Assembly: GCF_000971985.1 (NCBI RefSeq)
Contig: NZ_KQ040800.1
Location: 62,217 to 126,216, forward strand
Source: Paenibacillus dauci
Lineage (GTDB): Bacteria > Bacillota > Bacilli > Paenibacillales > Paenibacillaceae
Reading direction: 5' to 3'
DNA length: 64,000 nucleotides
Shown: positions 8,488 to 17,887 of the stretch, one piece after another
Layout: each line of letters starts with the position of its first letter
Position numbering within the stretch: the stretch's first letter is position 1
The notes under the pieces: generated by a model
Told to the model about the DNA's origin: nothing
Seen by the model: only the letters and a program-made list of their open reading frames with translations
The model's database searches: none
Translations under genes and position numbers: made by a program

Positions 8488-11100
8488 ATGAAAACATCGA
8501 GACAACACTCGCCATGGTCGCTATGGTATAACCGCCCGGCAAGTGTATGGGAAGAGGCGCTTTCTATAGGCAATGGACGACTGGGAGGCATGGTATTCGG
8601 CGGAGCTGCCAAAGACCGTATTCAGCTTAATGAGGATACATTGTGGTCAGGCAGACCGCAGCAGAGTGTGCCTGTCAGTGATCCCGGAGAGCTGGCTGCT
8701 GTGCGGAAGTTGCTTCTGGACGGTCAGCTGGATGAAGCGCAGGAAATGATCAACAGCCGGATGCTGGGCAAGGACGTAGAAGCCTATCAGCCGCTGGGTG
8801 ATCTGGAGATTGAATACATCAGCCCGGAAGGCGAGCTGTCCGATTATTATCGTGAACTGGATATCAGGGAAGCGATAGCGCGTACATACTGGACAACGAA
8901 TGGTCAATCGATGCAGCGCGAAGTGATAGTCAGCCGCCCGCACCAGGTTATGGCCTACCGGCTCAGCAGCACGGATGGTACACCGTTCAGTGCAGCAGTA
9001 AGGCTGAATAGTATCCAGCCGCATCAGCTCCACATCGAGCAGCAGGAATTGCAAATGCATGGATATGTGTATCCGGATATGGAAAGGTATGCAGTAGAGC
9101 CTGATGTAGAGTATAAGGTGGACAATCTTGAACTGGATCGTGGTCGGAATGATCCCGATCTAGAACATTATCGGGATGATCCCGATCTAAAACATCATCG
9201 GGATGATCCCGATTTAAAACATCATCGGGATGGACACAAGTCGTATCCGTATCGGGTGGAGGAAGAACATGGTATTCATTTTCAGGTTCATGCCCGTGTA
9301 CAGCATTGGGGTGGGCGTATCGAGAGTCGCGACGGGCGGCTCTATGTAGAAGATACGACAGAGCTTATTGTTCTGCTGGCGGCAGTGACTGATTTTGACG
9401 GATATGATCGGGTGCCGGGAAGTGTGGGACGTCATTTGGATGAAGAATGTACCGAGCGTCTGCAGGAAGCGGCGGTATACAGCTGGGCAGAACTGACAGC
9501 CGCTCATCAGCAGGATCATCAGCAATTGTTTGACCGGGTGGAGCTGGAATTGTACTCGTCTCTGCCGGAACAGAAGGGAGCCGATACAGAAGCACCACGT
9601 CAGACTACCCAGCTGCCTACAGATGAACGGCTGGAGCAGTATCGTCAGGGAAATACAGACCCTCAACTGGAAGCTCTGTATTTCCATTATGGACGTTATC
9701 TGCTCATTGCCTGTTCGCGTCCGGGAGATCAGGCTGCCAATCTGCAAGGAATCTGGAACCCGCATGTACAGCCGCCCTGGAATAGTGACTATACGACCAA
9801 TATTAATGTACAGATGAATTACTGGCCTGCTGAAGTGTGTGGTCTGGGTGAATGTCATCAGCCGATGTTCGATCTGATTGAGGAGCTGAGTCATACCGGG
9901 CGCCACGTGGCAGAGCAGCGCTATGGAGCCAGAGGCTGGACAGCACATCATAATACCGACCTGTGGAGATCGGCACTTCCGACAGGCGGTGACGCCAGCT
10001 GGGCGTTCTGGCCAATGGGTGGCGTATGGCTGTGTGCGCATCTGTGGGAACATTATGCCTTTTCCGGAGACATGGACTTTCTCCGTCAGACCGGCTATCC
10101 GGTGATGCGGGAAGCAGCCCGATTTGCGCTGGACTGGCTGGTAGAGGACAGACAGGGTTATCTTATCACCGTACCGTCCACTTCACCGGAAAATAAATTC
10201 AAAACCTCTTCCGGTCAGCCATGCAGCACATCCGCAGCCTCTACGATGGATATGACGCTGATTCGTGAACTGTTCACGCATTGTATCGAAGCTTCCGCGC
10301 TGCTGGGGATCGACGAGGAGCTGGCTGGGCAGCTGCAGGAAGCGGCGAATCGATTGTATCCTTTCCATATCGGACAGCACGGACAGCTGCAGGAATGGTA
10401 TGAAGATTATGAAGAAAATGAACCGGGTCATCGGCATGTATCCCATCTGTACGGATTGTATCCGGGACAGGAAATCAACCGCTACGAGGCCCCGGAACTG
10501 GTAGAAGCCGCACGTATTTCGCTGGAACGGCGAATTGCTCATGGAGGCGGTCATACCGGCTGGAGCTGCGCCTGGCTGATCAATCTGTATGCCCGGTTGC
10601 TCGACGGGGAGCAGGCTTACCACTTTGTGCATACTCTTCTGGCACGCTCCACCTATCCGAATCTGTTCGATGCCCATCCACCTTTCCAGATCGATGGCAA
10701 CTTTGGTGGAACCGCCGGTATCGCCGAGATGTTGCTGCAGAGTCACCTGAATGAGCTGCACCTGCTGCCCGCCCTGCCAAAAGCCTGGTCCGACGGCAAA
10801 GTAACCGGTCTGCGTGCAAGGGGCGGATACACCGTCGATCTGAACTGGCAGGAAGGTGAACTGGTATCCGTCACTATCGTATCGGATAACGATACGATAT
10901 GCAGCATACTCTCTCCAACGGCATTAATGCTGCCAGAGCATAGCCCTGTCTCAGCTACTCTAAAGGAGAAAGCCGTATTTCCAATTCAAACCCAAACAAC
11001 TTCAGCAAAACTGACGGAAGACAAGCATTCCGATGAACACCGACTGGAACTGCCCATGAAAGCAGGGCAACGCTATACACTGAAGGTACAAATATTATAA
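8488..11100 (+). CDS. Glycoside hydrolase family 95 (alpha-L-fucosidase type)
   Basis: An 870-residue cytoplasmic enzyme with no signal peptide. GH95 enzymes cleave alpha-L-fucosyl, and in some members alpha-L-galactosyl, residues by inversion. The N-terminal domain begins [27 protein letters not shown], a GH95 hallmark. The catalytic barrel holds [12 protein letters not shown] with N438 and N440, TSPENKF with E568 (general-acid position) and [12 protein letters not shown] with D736. These correspond to the catalytic set known for Bifidobacterium AfcA (family knowledge). At residues 222-248 the N-terminal domain carries a charged insertion of three 9-residue repeats, listed separately. GGAAAGGTG precedes the ATG. 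Its place after the ABC operon suggests it acts on imported oligosaccharide. Confidence 0.93.
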   Translation: MKTSRQHSPWSLWYNRPASVWEEALSIGNGRLGGMVFGGAAKDRIQLNEDTLWSGRPQQSVPVSDPGELAAVRKLLLDGQLDEAQEMINSRMLGKDVEAYQPLGDLEIEYISPEGELSDYYRELDIREAIARTYWTTNGQSMQREVIVSRPHQVMAYRLSSTDGTPFSAAVRLNSIQPHQLHIEQQELQMHGYVYPDMERYAVEPDVEYKVDNLELDRGRNDPDLEHYRDDPDLKHHRDDPDLKHHRDGHKSYPYRVEEEHGIHFQVHARVQHWGGRIESRDGRLYVEDTTELIVLLAAVTDFDGYDRVPGSVGRHLDEECTERLQEAAVYSWAELTAAHQQDHQQLFDRVELELYSSLPEQKGADTEAPRQTTQLPTDERLEQYRQGNTDPQLEALYFHYGRYLLIACSRPGDQAANLQGIWNPHVQPPWNSDYTTNINVQMNYWPAEVCGLGECHQPMFDLIEELSHTGRHVAEQRYGARGWTAHHNTDLWRSALPTGGDASWAFWPMGGVWLCAHLWEHYAFSGDMDFLRQTGYPVMREAARFALDWLVEDRQGYLITVPSTSPENKFKTSSGQPCSTSAASTMDMTLIRELFTHCIEASALLGIDEELAGQLQEAANRLYPFHIGQHGQLQEWYEDYEENEPGHRHVSHLYGLYPGQEINRYEAPELVEAARISLERRIAHGGGHTGWSCAWLINLYARLLDGEQAYHFVHTLLARSTYPNLFDAHPPFQIDGNFGGTAGIAEMLLQSHLNELHLLPALPKAWSDGKVTGLRARGGYTVDLNWQEGELVSVTIVSDNDTICSILSPTALMLPEHSPVSATLKEKAVFPIQTQTTSAKLTEDKHSDEHRLELPMKAGQRYTLKVQIL
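9151..9231 (+). repeat. Three 27-bp in-frame tandem repeats inside the GH95 gene
   Basis: Each unit encodes DPDL(E/K)H(Y/H)RD, giving residues 222-248. The unit ends are self-complementary (ATCCCGAT and ATCGGGAT), so each copy can fold into a hairpin. Copies 2 and 3 differ at one base and copy 1 is more diverged. The length is a multiple of three, so copy-number change would keep the frame. GH95 enzymes normally lack such an insertion. Confidence 0.9.
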
Positions 11101-11284
11101 GACGGCAATGCCTATCAGCACAGTAATAACATCCGTTATCCCATAACCTTATTAAATGTACAAACCTGCAAAACCACTAACTTACAGATTCATAAACCTG
11201 TACATCAACAAAGCGATTACAAAACCACTAAAGACCTTGCAACAAGGATGCAAAAAGCCCACCAAGCTCCAAGCACAGAACGCA

Positions 11285-11394
11285 GGAAAGGAAATAAGAG
11301 CAACAACCGACATTTAAGCCTGGAGATCTTCGTTCCCTTTTCCAAGTAAAAGATCTCCAGGCTTAACCGGAGGGCGTACTCTTATTCCTTTCCG
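11285..11394. repeat. Long imperfect inverted repeat in a 506-bp gene-free stretch
   Basis: A 17-bp perfect arm TTAAGCCTGGAGATCTT (11314-11330) is mirrored at 11350-11366 around a 19-nt loop. Further out, GGAAAGGAAATAAGAG (11285-11300) is mirrored with one missing base at 11380-11394. The middle is not paired. No T run follows, so it is not a standard terminator. Nothing coding was seen from 11101 to 11606. The element could be a structured RNA, a processed spacer or a small non-autonomous repeat; only a genome-wide copy search can tell. Confidence 0.7.
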
Positions 11395-11499
11395 AAGTGG
11401 ATGATGCCTATAGCAGCCAGACATTGCATCCAGTAAAGTCCTTGAATTTTCGTACCATGAAACATAAGTTACATCCTTTTAGAAGATTCATCCCTACAC

Positions 11500-11528
11500 T
11501 ATAATGTAAGCGAATGTAAACGCATACG
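11500..11528 (+). promoter_or_regulatory. -10 box and cre-like site before the beta-glucosidase gene
   Basis: TATAAT at 11500-11505 has no clear -35 at 17 bp. TGTAAACGCATACG (11515-11528) matches the cre consensus at 12 of 14 positions and lies just downstream of the -10, where CcpA would block transcription. The gene begins at 11607, giving a leader of about 95 nt. Confidence 0.45.
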
Positions 11529-11606
11529 AACAAATATCTTCACAGCATAGCCAAACAGATGAATGAAGCGACTTTCCATCCAACCACCATACAGGAGGCA
11601 CAAAAC

Positions 11607-12950
11607 ATGACTATTTTCCAATTTCCCAAAGACTTTATGTGGGGTACAGCTACCGCAGCCTATCAAATCGAAGGTGCTTATCAGGAAGGCGGACGCGGTC
11701 TGTCGATCTGGGATACCTTTGCACATACGCCGGGCAAAGTATTTGACGGACATAACGGCAATATTGCCTGTGACAGCTATCACCGCTACGAGGAAGATAT
11801 TCTGCTCATGAAAGAGCTTGGTATTCAGACGTACCGTTTCTCGGTAGCCTGGTCACGCATTATTCCGGATGGAGACGGCGAGGTCAATCAGGAAGGGATT
11901 GATTTCTATCACCGGTTCGTCGATTGTCTGCTGGATGCGGGTATCGTTCCTTTCTGTACGCTGTATCACTGGGATCTGCCGCAGACGCTACAGGATGATG
12001 GCGGCTGGGAGAATCGCCGTACTATCGATGCTTTTGTCAAATATGCAGAAGTAATGTTCCGCGAGTTCTCCGGCAAAATCAAATTCTGGCTTACCTTTAA
12101 TGAGCCATGGTGTATCGCATTCCTGTCCAATCTGGAGGGCAAGCATGCACCGGGCAACCAGGATCTGCAGATCGCGCTGAATGTGGGTCACCATCTGCTG
12201 GTCGCTCATGGCCACTCGGTAAAATTGTTCCGGGATCTGCAGCTTGAAGGACAGATTGGTATTGCGCCGAATGTGGCATGGGCAGTGCCTTACAGCAAGA
12301 GTCCGGAAGATCGTGCAGCCTGCGACCGCAATATCGAAGTCTATGCCGACTGGTTCCTTGATCCGATCTACAAAGGCAGTTACCCGGATTCATTGTATGA
12401 ATGGTTCGTGCAGGCAGGTGCCCAGCCACCGGTACAAGACGGAGATATGGAGATTATTGCCCAGCCGATTGACCTGCTCGGTATTAACTACTACCATCCA
12501 TCGGTGAACCGTTATCATCCGGAAGCCGGCTACCTGCAGAGCGAAGAGGTAGATATGGGATTGACCAAAACCGATATTGGCTGGCCGATTGATGCTACCG
12601 GGCTGTATGATGTACTGCATTATCTACAAAAATACGGCAATGTCGATATTTATATTACCGAGAACGGTGCCTGTGTGAATGACGGCCCGGTAGACGGAGT
12701 TGTTAATGATACGCTGCGTATCCAGTATTTGCAGCAACATATCGCGCAGGTGCACCGGGTGATCAATGATGGTATTCAGCTCAAAGGGTATATGGCCTGG
12801 TCGCTGATGGATAACTTTGAATGGGCAGAAGGATACCGAATGCGCTTTGGATTGATTCATGTCGATTTCCGTACTCTCGAGCGTACACCCAAAGAAAGCT
12901 ACTATTGGTACCAGAATGTAGTTCGCAACAATTGGATGGAGACACGCTGA
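11607..12950 (+). CDS. bglA: GH1 beta-glucosidase
   Basis: A 447-residue cytoplasmic retaining beta-glucosidase that hydrolyses cellobiose and other beta-glucosides. The ATG at 11607 is preferred over one at 11559 because AGGAGG lies 9 bp before it and MTIFQFPKDFMWGTATAAYQIEGA is the normal GH1 N-terminus. The acid/base glutamate is E166 in TFNEPWC and the nucleophile is E352 in ITENGA, the numbering I recall for Paenibacillus polymyxa BglA. Substrate-site motifs QIEGA, HWDLPQ and EWAEGYRMRFGL are intact. It lies alone between gene-free spacers with its own terminator. Phospho-beta-glucosidase activity cannot be fully excluded without a structural check. Confidence 0.95.
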   Translation: MTIFQFPKDFMWGTATAAYQIEGAYQEGGRGLSIWDTFAHTPGKVFDGHNGNIACDSYHRYEEDILLMKELGIQTYRFSVAWSRIIPDGDGEVNQEGIDFYHRFVDCLLDAGIVPFCTLYHWDLPQTLQDDGGWENRRTIDAFVKYAEVMFREFSGKIKFWLTFNEPWCIAFLSNLEGKHAPGNQDLQIALNVGHHLLVAHGHSVKLFRDLQLEGQIGIAPNVAWAVPYSKSPEDRAACDRNIEVYADWFLDPIYKGSYPDSLYEWFVQAGAQPPVQDGDMEIIAQPIDLLGINYYHPSVNRYHPEAGYLQSEEVDMGLTKTDIGWPIDATGLYDVLHYLQKYGNVDIYITENGACVNDGPVDGVVNDTLRIQYLQQHIAQVHRVINDGIQLKGYMAWSLMDNFEWAEGYRMRFGLIHVDFRTLERTPKESYYWYQNVVRNNWMETR

Positions 12951-12987
12951 TGATGTAGATGTCTTTCTATCTCCTGATTGTTTTTTG

Positions 12988-13045
12988 AAAAAGCCGGTAT
13001 TTCGCAGCTATAGGCACAGGCCTGTCTGCGAAATACCGGCTTTTT
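12988..13045 (+). terminator. Strong rho-independent terminator after the beta-glucosidase gene
   Basis: AAAAAGCCGGTATTTCGCAG pairs with the mirror CTGCGAAATACCGGCTTTTT around an 18-nt loop. The A-rich foot and T-rich tail make it potentially bidirectional. Confidence 0.9.
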
Positions 13046-13221
13046 GCGTTCATTTAATACCAAGTTACCAAATATTTTAAGGGAAAAGCAGCTAAAGCGA
13101 ATCAAACCCCTGCTTTTGTGGTAATAAGCTCTATATCATACTAACGTCATACAAACGCTACTATGAACAAACCAACCGGTAGACGGACCAGAATTACAAT
13201 TATGAAAGGGGAGTGGAAGAT

Positions 13222-13506
13222 ATGGCTACCAAGAGCAAAGGGCATTCCAATTCGCCCCGCAATCATTCACCAAGACATAATACGTATGCTATGAGCAGAG
13301 CGCTAACCATCGTATCATGGGTGATCTGCGCAGTAGGTGTCTTTTTGATTATTTTCAATCTTCAACCGTTCAATGACAACAATATGGGATTGATGGGCGG
13401 AATTGGCTGTCTGGTGGCAGCAACGTTTATTTACTTTATTGGTAAATCCTTCGGTTCCATGCAGGCGCGAAGTGATGAAGGCAAGGACGGAATCAAAGAA
13501 GACTGA
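13222..13506 (+). CDS. Small two-helix membrane protein of unknown function
   Basis: A 94-residue protein. The ATG at 13222 is preferred to the in-frame GTG at 13213 because AAAGGGGAG ends at 13212. A basic, Ser/His-rich N-terminus of about 30 residues (KGHSNSPRNHSPRH) is followed by two hydrophobic segments near residues 31-52 (ALTIVSWVICAVGVFLIIFNL) and 60-78 (NMGLMGGIGCLVAATFIYFIG), then a charged tail (DEGKDGIKED). The N-terminus is probably cytoplasmic. It stands alone, upstream of and in the same direction as the quinol oxidase operon, but a terminator intervenes. No family was recognised. Confidence 0.75.
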   Translation: MATKSKGHSNSPRNHSPRHNTYAMSRALTIVSWVICAVGVFLIIFNLQPFNDNNMGLMGGIGCLVAATFIYFIGKSFGSMQARSDEGKDGIKED

Positions 13507-13530
13507 TTGTCCTGCTTACAATTAAATAGT

Positions 13531-13567
13531 AGCTCCTTTGAGAATTTGTTCTTGAAGGGGCTTTTTT
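13531..13567 (+). terminator. Terminator after the small membrane protein gene
   Basis: AGCTCCTTTGAGAA pairs with TTCTTGAAGGGGCT using a few G-T pairs and a 4-nt loop, followed by six Ts. Confidence 0.8.
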
Positions 13568-13598
13568 ACGGAGTAAATATATGTTAATCTTTAAATAA

Positions 13599-13614
13599 TG
13601 TGAAAACATTCACT
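13599..13614 (+). promoter_or_regulatory. Fnr/Crp-type (Rex-like) operator upstream of qoxABCD
   Basis: TGTGA-AAACAT-TCACT fits TGTGA-N6-TCACT, the form known for Bacillus Fnr, at all fixed positions. The surrounding 18 bp also resembles a Rex box (TTGTGAA-N4-TTCACAA, 15 of 18 counting free positions). It lies about 160 bp before qoxA. TTGACA is at 13631-13636, and two TGTTAACA palindromes (13641-13648 and 13704-13711) lie between it and the gene. A role in oxygen or redox control of the oxidase is inference. Confidence 0.55.
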
Positions 13615-13772
13615 TCCGCTTGCTAATAAATTGACAGATTTGTTAACAAGCTAAAAAAAAACGAAATTTACACGTCCTATGGATACGCAAAAAGCAGACT
13701 TAGTGTTAACATAGGAATGTGTGGTTTCAATATTATGAACGTCATAAGCGTTATGTGAGAAAGGGGATCAAG

Positions 13773-14807
13773 ATGAGCAAAAAACCAGGTTCGCGCCTTA
13801 TGAAATGGGTTGTTCTGATTGTGACCGTTCTGTCACTGGCCCTGACGGTTTGGGCGTTGTTTGCCGGTACAGGCAACTATTTCGTTCTTAACCCGAAAGG
13901 ACCTATTGCAGAAGGACAGCGGGACTTAATCGTCATTTCTACGATTCTGACGGCAATCGTTATCGTGCCGACGACAATAATTGCTTTTATTATTGTATGG
14001 AGGTATCGTGACAAGCCAGGCAGAAAGGCCAAGTACGATCCGGATTTCAGCCACAACAATTTGCTTGAAACCATCTGGTGGGGCATTCCGATCGTTGTTA
14101 TCTTTATACTGGCTGTCGTAACTGTTCGTTACACGTATGCCCTGGAACCTTCTGTGGCTCTCAAGTCCGAGAAGAAACCAGTCACAATTCAGGTTGTATC
14201 ACTGGATTGGAAATGGGTGTTCTTTAACCCGGAAGAAAATATTGCCACTGTGAACTCCGTGACAATTCCGGAAGATACACCAATCCGTTTTGAACTGACA
14301 GCCGATGCGCCGATGAACTCCTTCTGGGTACCGCAGCTAGCCGGTCAGATTTACACAATGTCCGGTATGGCGATGACCCTGTACATGCAGGCTGATCATC
14401 CGGGAACCTATTTTGGTTCAGGAGCGAACTTTAGCGGTGAGCACTTTGCCGATATGAGATTTGATGTGAATGCTGTATCCGATGCCGATTATCGTGCATG
14501 GGTAGAGAAAATCAAATCCGAGTCCAAACCAATGACAATGGAAACTTACCAGTCACTGGCGATTCCAGGAACTGCTGAAAAGCAAAGCTTCTCCTCGTTC
14601 CCGGATAATTTGTTCCAACAACTCGTAACCAAATACCTGCCTGGCGGTCTGGCTGATACCAGCAACCGTGCGACTCACACGACTCCTCAGACGGAAATCA
14701 ATGAGAAGGAAAGTGAACAAGGGCAGAGCGATATGGGTACAGACACCAAATCCAACAATGAGCATGACGGACTGGGTACAGACACTCAGGAAGGCTCAAA
14801 CAACTAG
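13773..14807 (+). CDS. qoxA: Quinol oxidase aa3 subunit II
   Basis: A 344-residue subunit II of a heme-copper quinol oxidase. The ATG at 13773 follows AAAGGGGATC. Two membrane segments (residues 10-31 and 50-75) plus IPIVVIFILAVVTVRYTY near 105-125 precede the extracytoplasmic cupredoxin domain. The CuA cysteine motif of cytochrome c oxidases is absent: the corresponding loop reads GSGANFSGEHFADMRF, as in QoxA and CyoA, so the donor is menaquinol rather than cytochrome c. Unlike B. subtilis QoxA, the signal region (LALTVWALFAGTGNYF) has no lipobox cysteine. The last 45 residues are a hydrophilic Glu/Asn-rich tail with GTDT repeated. First gene of the qoxABCD operon. Confidence 0.93.
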   Translation: MSKKPGSRLMKWVVLIVTVLSLALTVWALFAGTGNYFVLNPKGPIAEGQRDLIVISTILTAIVIVPTTIIAFIIVWRYRDKPGRKAKYDPDFSHNNLLETIWWGIPIVVIFILAVVTVRYTYALEPSVALKSEKKPVTIQVVSLDWKWVFFNPEENIATVNSVTIPEDTPIRFELTADAPMNSFWVPQLAGQIYTMSGMAMTLYMQADHPGTYFGSGANFSGEHFADMRFDVNAVSDADYRAWVEKIKSESKPMTMETYQSLAIPGTAEKQSFSSFPDNLFQQLVTKYLPGGLADTSNRATHTTPQTEINEKESEQGQSDMGTDTKSNNEHDGLGTDTQEGSNN

Positions 14808-14899
14808 GTTTGATCAGGTTCCGCTTGCAGATAGGCTGCTGATCGTGAAGCAGTGTACCGGTAAGCGGAGCGCATAAAGACAGTGAAAGGAGCTCCCCG

Positions 14900-16876
14900 A
14901 TGCTCGAGAATATTAAACAGTTTGCATCAGAATTTTTTGTCACCGGTGACCCGCTGATTTACGGTGCAGACGTATCCATCGCATTGGTAACGATCGCGAT
15001 CTTTGCGGGACTAACCTATTTCAAGAAATGGAAATGGTTATGGCGTAACTGGTTGACTACCGTCGATCACAAAAAAATCGGTATCATGTACATCCTTGCT
15101 GCGATCATCATGATGTTCCGTGGCGGTGTCGATGCTCTTATGATGCGGACACAGCTGGCGATTCCGAATTTCGAGTTTTTGCATCCCGAGCACTATAACC
15201 AGGTATTTACTACGCATGGCGTAGTTATGATCCTCTTTATGGCGATGCCATTTATGTTCGGTTTGTTCAACGTCGTTGTACCTCTTCAGATTGGTGCACG
15301 TGACGTCGCATTCCCTTATCTGAACTCACTCAGCTTCTGGCTGTTCTTCCTGGGTGCGATGCTGTTTAACCTGTCGTTCGTAATCGGTGGTTCACCGGAT
15401 GCGGGCTGGCTGAGTTATCCGCCGCTCTCGGAACTTCAATTTAATCCAGGTCCTGGACAGAACTTCTATATCTGGGGTATTCAGATCTCCGGTATCGGTT
15501 CCCTGGCAACAGGTATCAACTTCCTGGTAACCATCATCAAAATGCGTGCACCAGGCATGACAATGATGAAAATGCCGATGTTCACATGGTCGGTATTTGC
15601 AACTTGTGTAATCATTATTTTTGCATTCCCAATTTTGACTGTTACACTGGCACTGCTGTTCCTTGACCGTTTTGCTGGAGGGCACTTCTTCACGCTCGAT
15701 GGCGGCGGTAACCCGATGATGTATATCAACTTGATCTGGATGTGGGGTCACCCTGAAGTATACATTGTTATTCTGCCGGCGTTCGGTATTTTCTCCGAAG
15801 TCGTCAGCGTATTCTCCCGTAAAAAACTGTTTGGTTACACATCCATGGTATTCGCCATGATGATCATCGCCTTCGTATCCTTCTTCACCTGGGCTCACCA
15901 TTTCTTCACAATGGGTTCCGGTGCAGACGTCAACGCATTCTTTGCGATTTCGACGATGCTGATTGCGATTCCGACAGGGGTTAAAATCTTTAACTGGCTG
16001 TTTACGATGTATCGCGGACGAATTCGCTTCGATCTGCCGATGCTGTGGACCGTTGCCTTTATCCCGGCCTTTATCGTCGGTGGTATGACAGGGGTTCTGC
16101 TGGCGGTTGCGCCTGCTGACTTCCAGTATCACAACAGTTACTTCCTGATTGCTCACTTCCACCAGGTTCTGATCGGTGGTGTCGTATTTGGTTACTTCGC
16201 TGGTATGTACTACTGGTGGCCAAAAATGTTCGGCTTCAAGCTGAACGAGACGCTGGGCAGATGGTCCTTCTGGTTCTGGAACATCGGTTTCTACGTATGT
16301 TTCATGCCTCAATACCTGCTCGGTCTGATGGGTATGACTCGTCGTGTAAGTACGTTTGACTGGGATACAGGCTGGGGACCACTGAACGTGGTATCTACAG
16401 TCGGTGCATACCTGATGGGTATCGCATTTATCTTCCAGGCAATCCAGATTGCCTACAGCTTCAAGTATCGCGAAAAAGATACAACAGGCGATATCTGGGA
16501 TGCTCATACGCTGGAATGGACAATTCCTTCCCCGGCGCCAGAGTATAACTTTGCAATTACACCTGTAGTGGACAGCAGAGATCCGCTGTGGGTTGAGAAG
16601 CAGCGTCGTGCTGCCGGCAAGCTTCCGAAGAAAGATGCGAAGCCGAAATACGAACCAATTCACATGCCTAGTAACTCGGGTATACCGATTGTATTTTCTA
16701 CTTTCTTCTTCATCGCTGGTTTCGGATTTACGTTCCACTGGGTATGGATGGCAGTCCTGGGTCTTGCAGGCGTCCTGGCATGTCTGGTTGCGCGTTCCAT
16801 GAACGATGATGAAGGCTTCTACATCCCTGCTGAAGAAGTAGAAAAGACTGAGGCTTCATTAAGGGGGACACTTTAA
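14900..16876 (+). CDS. qoxB: Quinol oxidase aa3 subunit I
   Basis: The 658-residue catalytic subunit, with about 14 membrane segments. It binds a low-spin heme and the heme-CuB center and pumps protons. THGVVMILFMAMP carries a low-spin heme ligand. WGHPEVYIVILP holds the CuB histidine and the cross-linked tyrosine. WAHHFF gives the other two CuB histidines. HNSYFLIAHFHQVL gives the remaining heme ligands. The N-terminal extension (residues 1-45) and the C-terminal helix are typical of the QoxB/CyoB group. AAAGGAG precedes the ATG. The stop codon overlaps the qoxC start by one base. Confidence 0.97.
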   Translation: MLENIKQFASEFFVTGDPLIYGADVSIALVTIAIFAGLTYFKKWKWLWRNWLTTVDHKKIGIMYILAAIIMMFRGGVDALMMRTQLAIPNFEFLHPEHYNQVFTTHGVVMILFMAMPFMFGLFNVVVPLQIGARDVAFPYLNSLSFWLFFLGAMLFNLSFVIGGSPDAGWLSYPPLSELQFNPGPGQNFYIWGIQISGIGSLATGINFLVTIIKMRAPGMTMMKMPMFTWSVFATCVIIIFAFPILTVTLALLFLDRFAGGHFFTLDGGGNPMMYINLIWMWGHPEVYIVILPAFGIFSEVVSVFSRKKLFGYTSMVFAMMIIAFVSFFTWAHHFFTMGSGADVNAFFAISTMLIAIPTGVKIFNWLFTMYRGRIRFDLPMLWTVAFIPAFIVGGMTGVLLAVAPADFQYHNSYFLIAHFHQVLIGGVVFGYFAGMYYWWPKMFGFKLNETLGRWSFWFWNIGFYVCFMPQYLLGLMGMTRRVSTFDWDTGWGPLNVVSTVGAYLMGIAFIFQAIQIAYSFKYREKDTTGDIWDAHTLEWTIPSPAPEYNFAITPVVDSRDPLWVEKQRRAAGKLPKKDAKPKYEPIHMPSNSGIPIVFSTFFFIAGFGFTFHWVWMAVLGLAGVLACLVARSMNDDEGFYIPAEEVEKTEASLRGTL

Positions 16877-17487
16877 TGGCACAAGCCGTATCACAGAATG
16901 ATCATGGTCATCACGATCATGGACATCATGATCCGCAAGAGCTAAAAATGCTTGGCTTCTGGATCTTCCTGATCACAGACGTTATTCTGTTCGGTACGCT
17001 GTTTGCTACGTATGTGGTGCTTCACCACAACACGGCAGGCGGACCGAGCGGTGCTGATATTTTCGAAATGCCTGGCGTTATCGCTGAGACATTCATCCTC
17101 TTGACGAGTAGTTTCACAAGTGGTCTGGCTGTTCTGGCAATGAACAAAGGTAAAGTAAAACAATTGATCGGTTGGCTCGTTGTAACATGGATTCTGGGTG
17201 CTGCCTTTATCTACCTCGAAGTAGATGAGTTTGCCAAACTGATCCATGAAGGTCATGGCTTCTCCGGAAGTGCATTCCTGAGCTCCTTCTTTACACTGGT
17301 AGGAACGCACGGACTTCACGTTTCTATGGGTCTTGGCTGGATGCTGCTGTTGATTATCCAACTGTCCCGTCGTGGTATTAACGATGTAACACGCGGCAAA
17401 ATCAACGTAATCAGCTTGTACTGGCACTTTTTGGACGCAGTATGGATCTTCCTGCTGTCGGTCGTATATCTGATGGGGGTGATGTAA
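16876..17487 (+). CDS. qoxC: Quinol oxidase aa3 subunit III
   Basis: A 203-residue membrane subunit with five segments, of the COX3/CyoC family, which stabilises the catalytic core. A His/Asp-rich N-terminus (DHGHHDHGHHD) precedes LGFWIFLITDVILFGTLFATYVVL, the usual first helix. The conserved ETFILLTSSFTSGLAVLAM and FTLVGTHGLHVSMGLGW motifs are present. It starts at TAATG overlapping qoxB, so translation is coupled, and qoxD begins 2 bp after its stop. The His-rich tail at the N-terminus could bind metal, but no role is assigned. Confidence 0.96.
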   Translation: MAQAVSQNDHGHHDHGHHDPQELKMLGFWIFLITDVILFGTLFATYVVLHHNTAGGPSGADIFEMPGVIAETFILLTSSFTSGLAVLAMNKGKVKQLIGWLVVTWILGAAFIYLEVDEFAKLIHEGHGFSGSAFLSSFFTLVGTHGLHVSMGLGWMLLLIIQLSRRGINDVTRGKINVISLYWHFLDAVWIFLLSVVYLMGVM

Positions 17488-17488
17488 C

Positions 17489-17830
17489 ATGGCGAATCAT
17501 TCCAACCATTCACACGGACATGACGAAGCTCATGCGCATGGCTCACTGAAGTCTTATATCATCGGCTTCATCCTGTCGATTATACTGACCATTATTCCAC
17601 TGGTTGTCGTTATGAATCATATGATGGATCCGATTCCTACGATCTTTGTCATTATGATTACAGCGATTCTGCAGTTCGTCGTACAGCTGTTCTTCTTCAT
17701 GCACGTACGCGAGCGTCAGGGTAACCAACCGCGCTGGAACGTTATGGCTCTGATCTTCGGTCTGGCTATCGTACTGGTAGTCGTATCCGGTTCGATCTGG
17801 ATCATGACTTACAACGGCGTAGGTTACTAA
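17489..17830 (+). CDS. qoxD: Quinol oxidase aa3 subunit IV
   Basis: A 113-residue subunit of the CyoD/QoxD family with three membrane helices (about residues 22-42, 50-73 and 85-108). The QLFFFMHVRE motif between helices two and three is typical. Its N-terminus (NHSNHSHGHDEAHAHG) is rich in histidine, like that of QoxC. It starts 2 bp after the qoxC stop and ends the operon before a strong terminator. The subunit supports CuB assembly in related oxidases (family knowledge). Confidence 0.95.
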   Translation: MANHSNHSHGHDEAHAHGSLKSYIIGFILSIILTIIPLVVVMNHMMDPIPTIFVIMITAILQFVVQLFFFMHVRERQGNQPRWNVMALIFGLAIVLVVVSGSIWIMTYNGVGY

Positions 17831-17887
17831 TTCGAGTGATCCTGTTTGATAGCTTAAGCGGTTATGGAACAGGTATAGAAATACAAT

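Noticed and set aside
13773-17830. Cytochrome c oxidase (ctaCDEF)
   Set aside because: Subunit II lacks the CuA cysteines and a cytochrome c domain; the subunits fit the quinol oxidase group.
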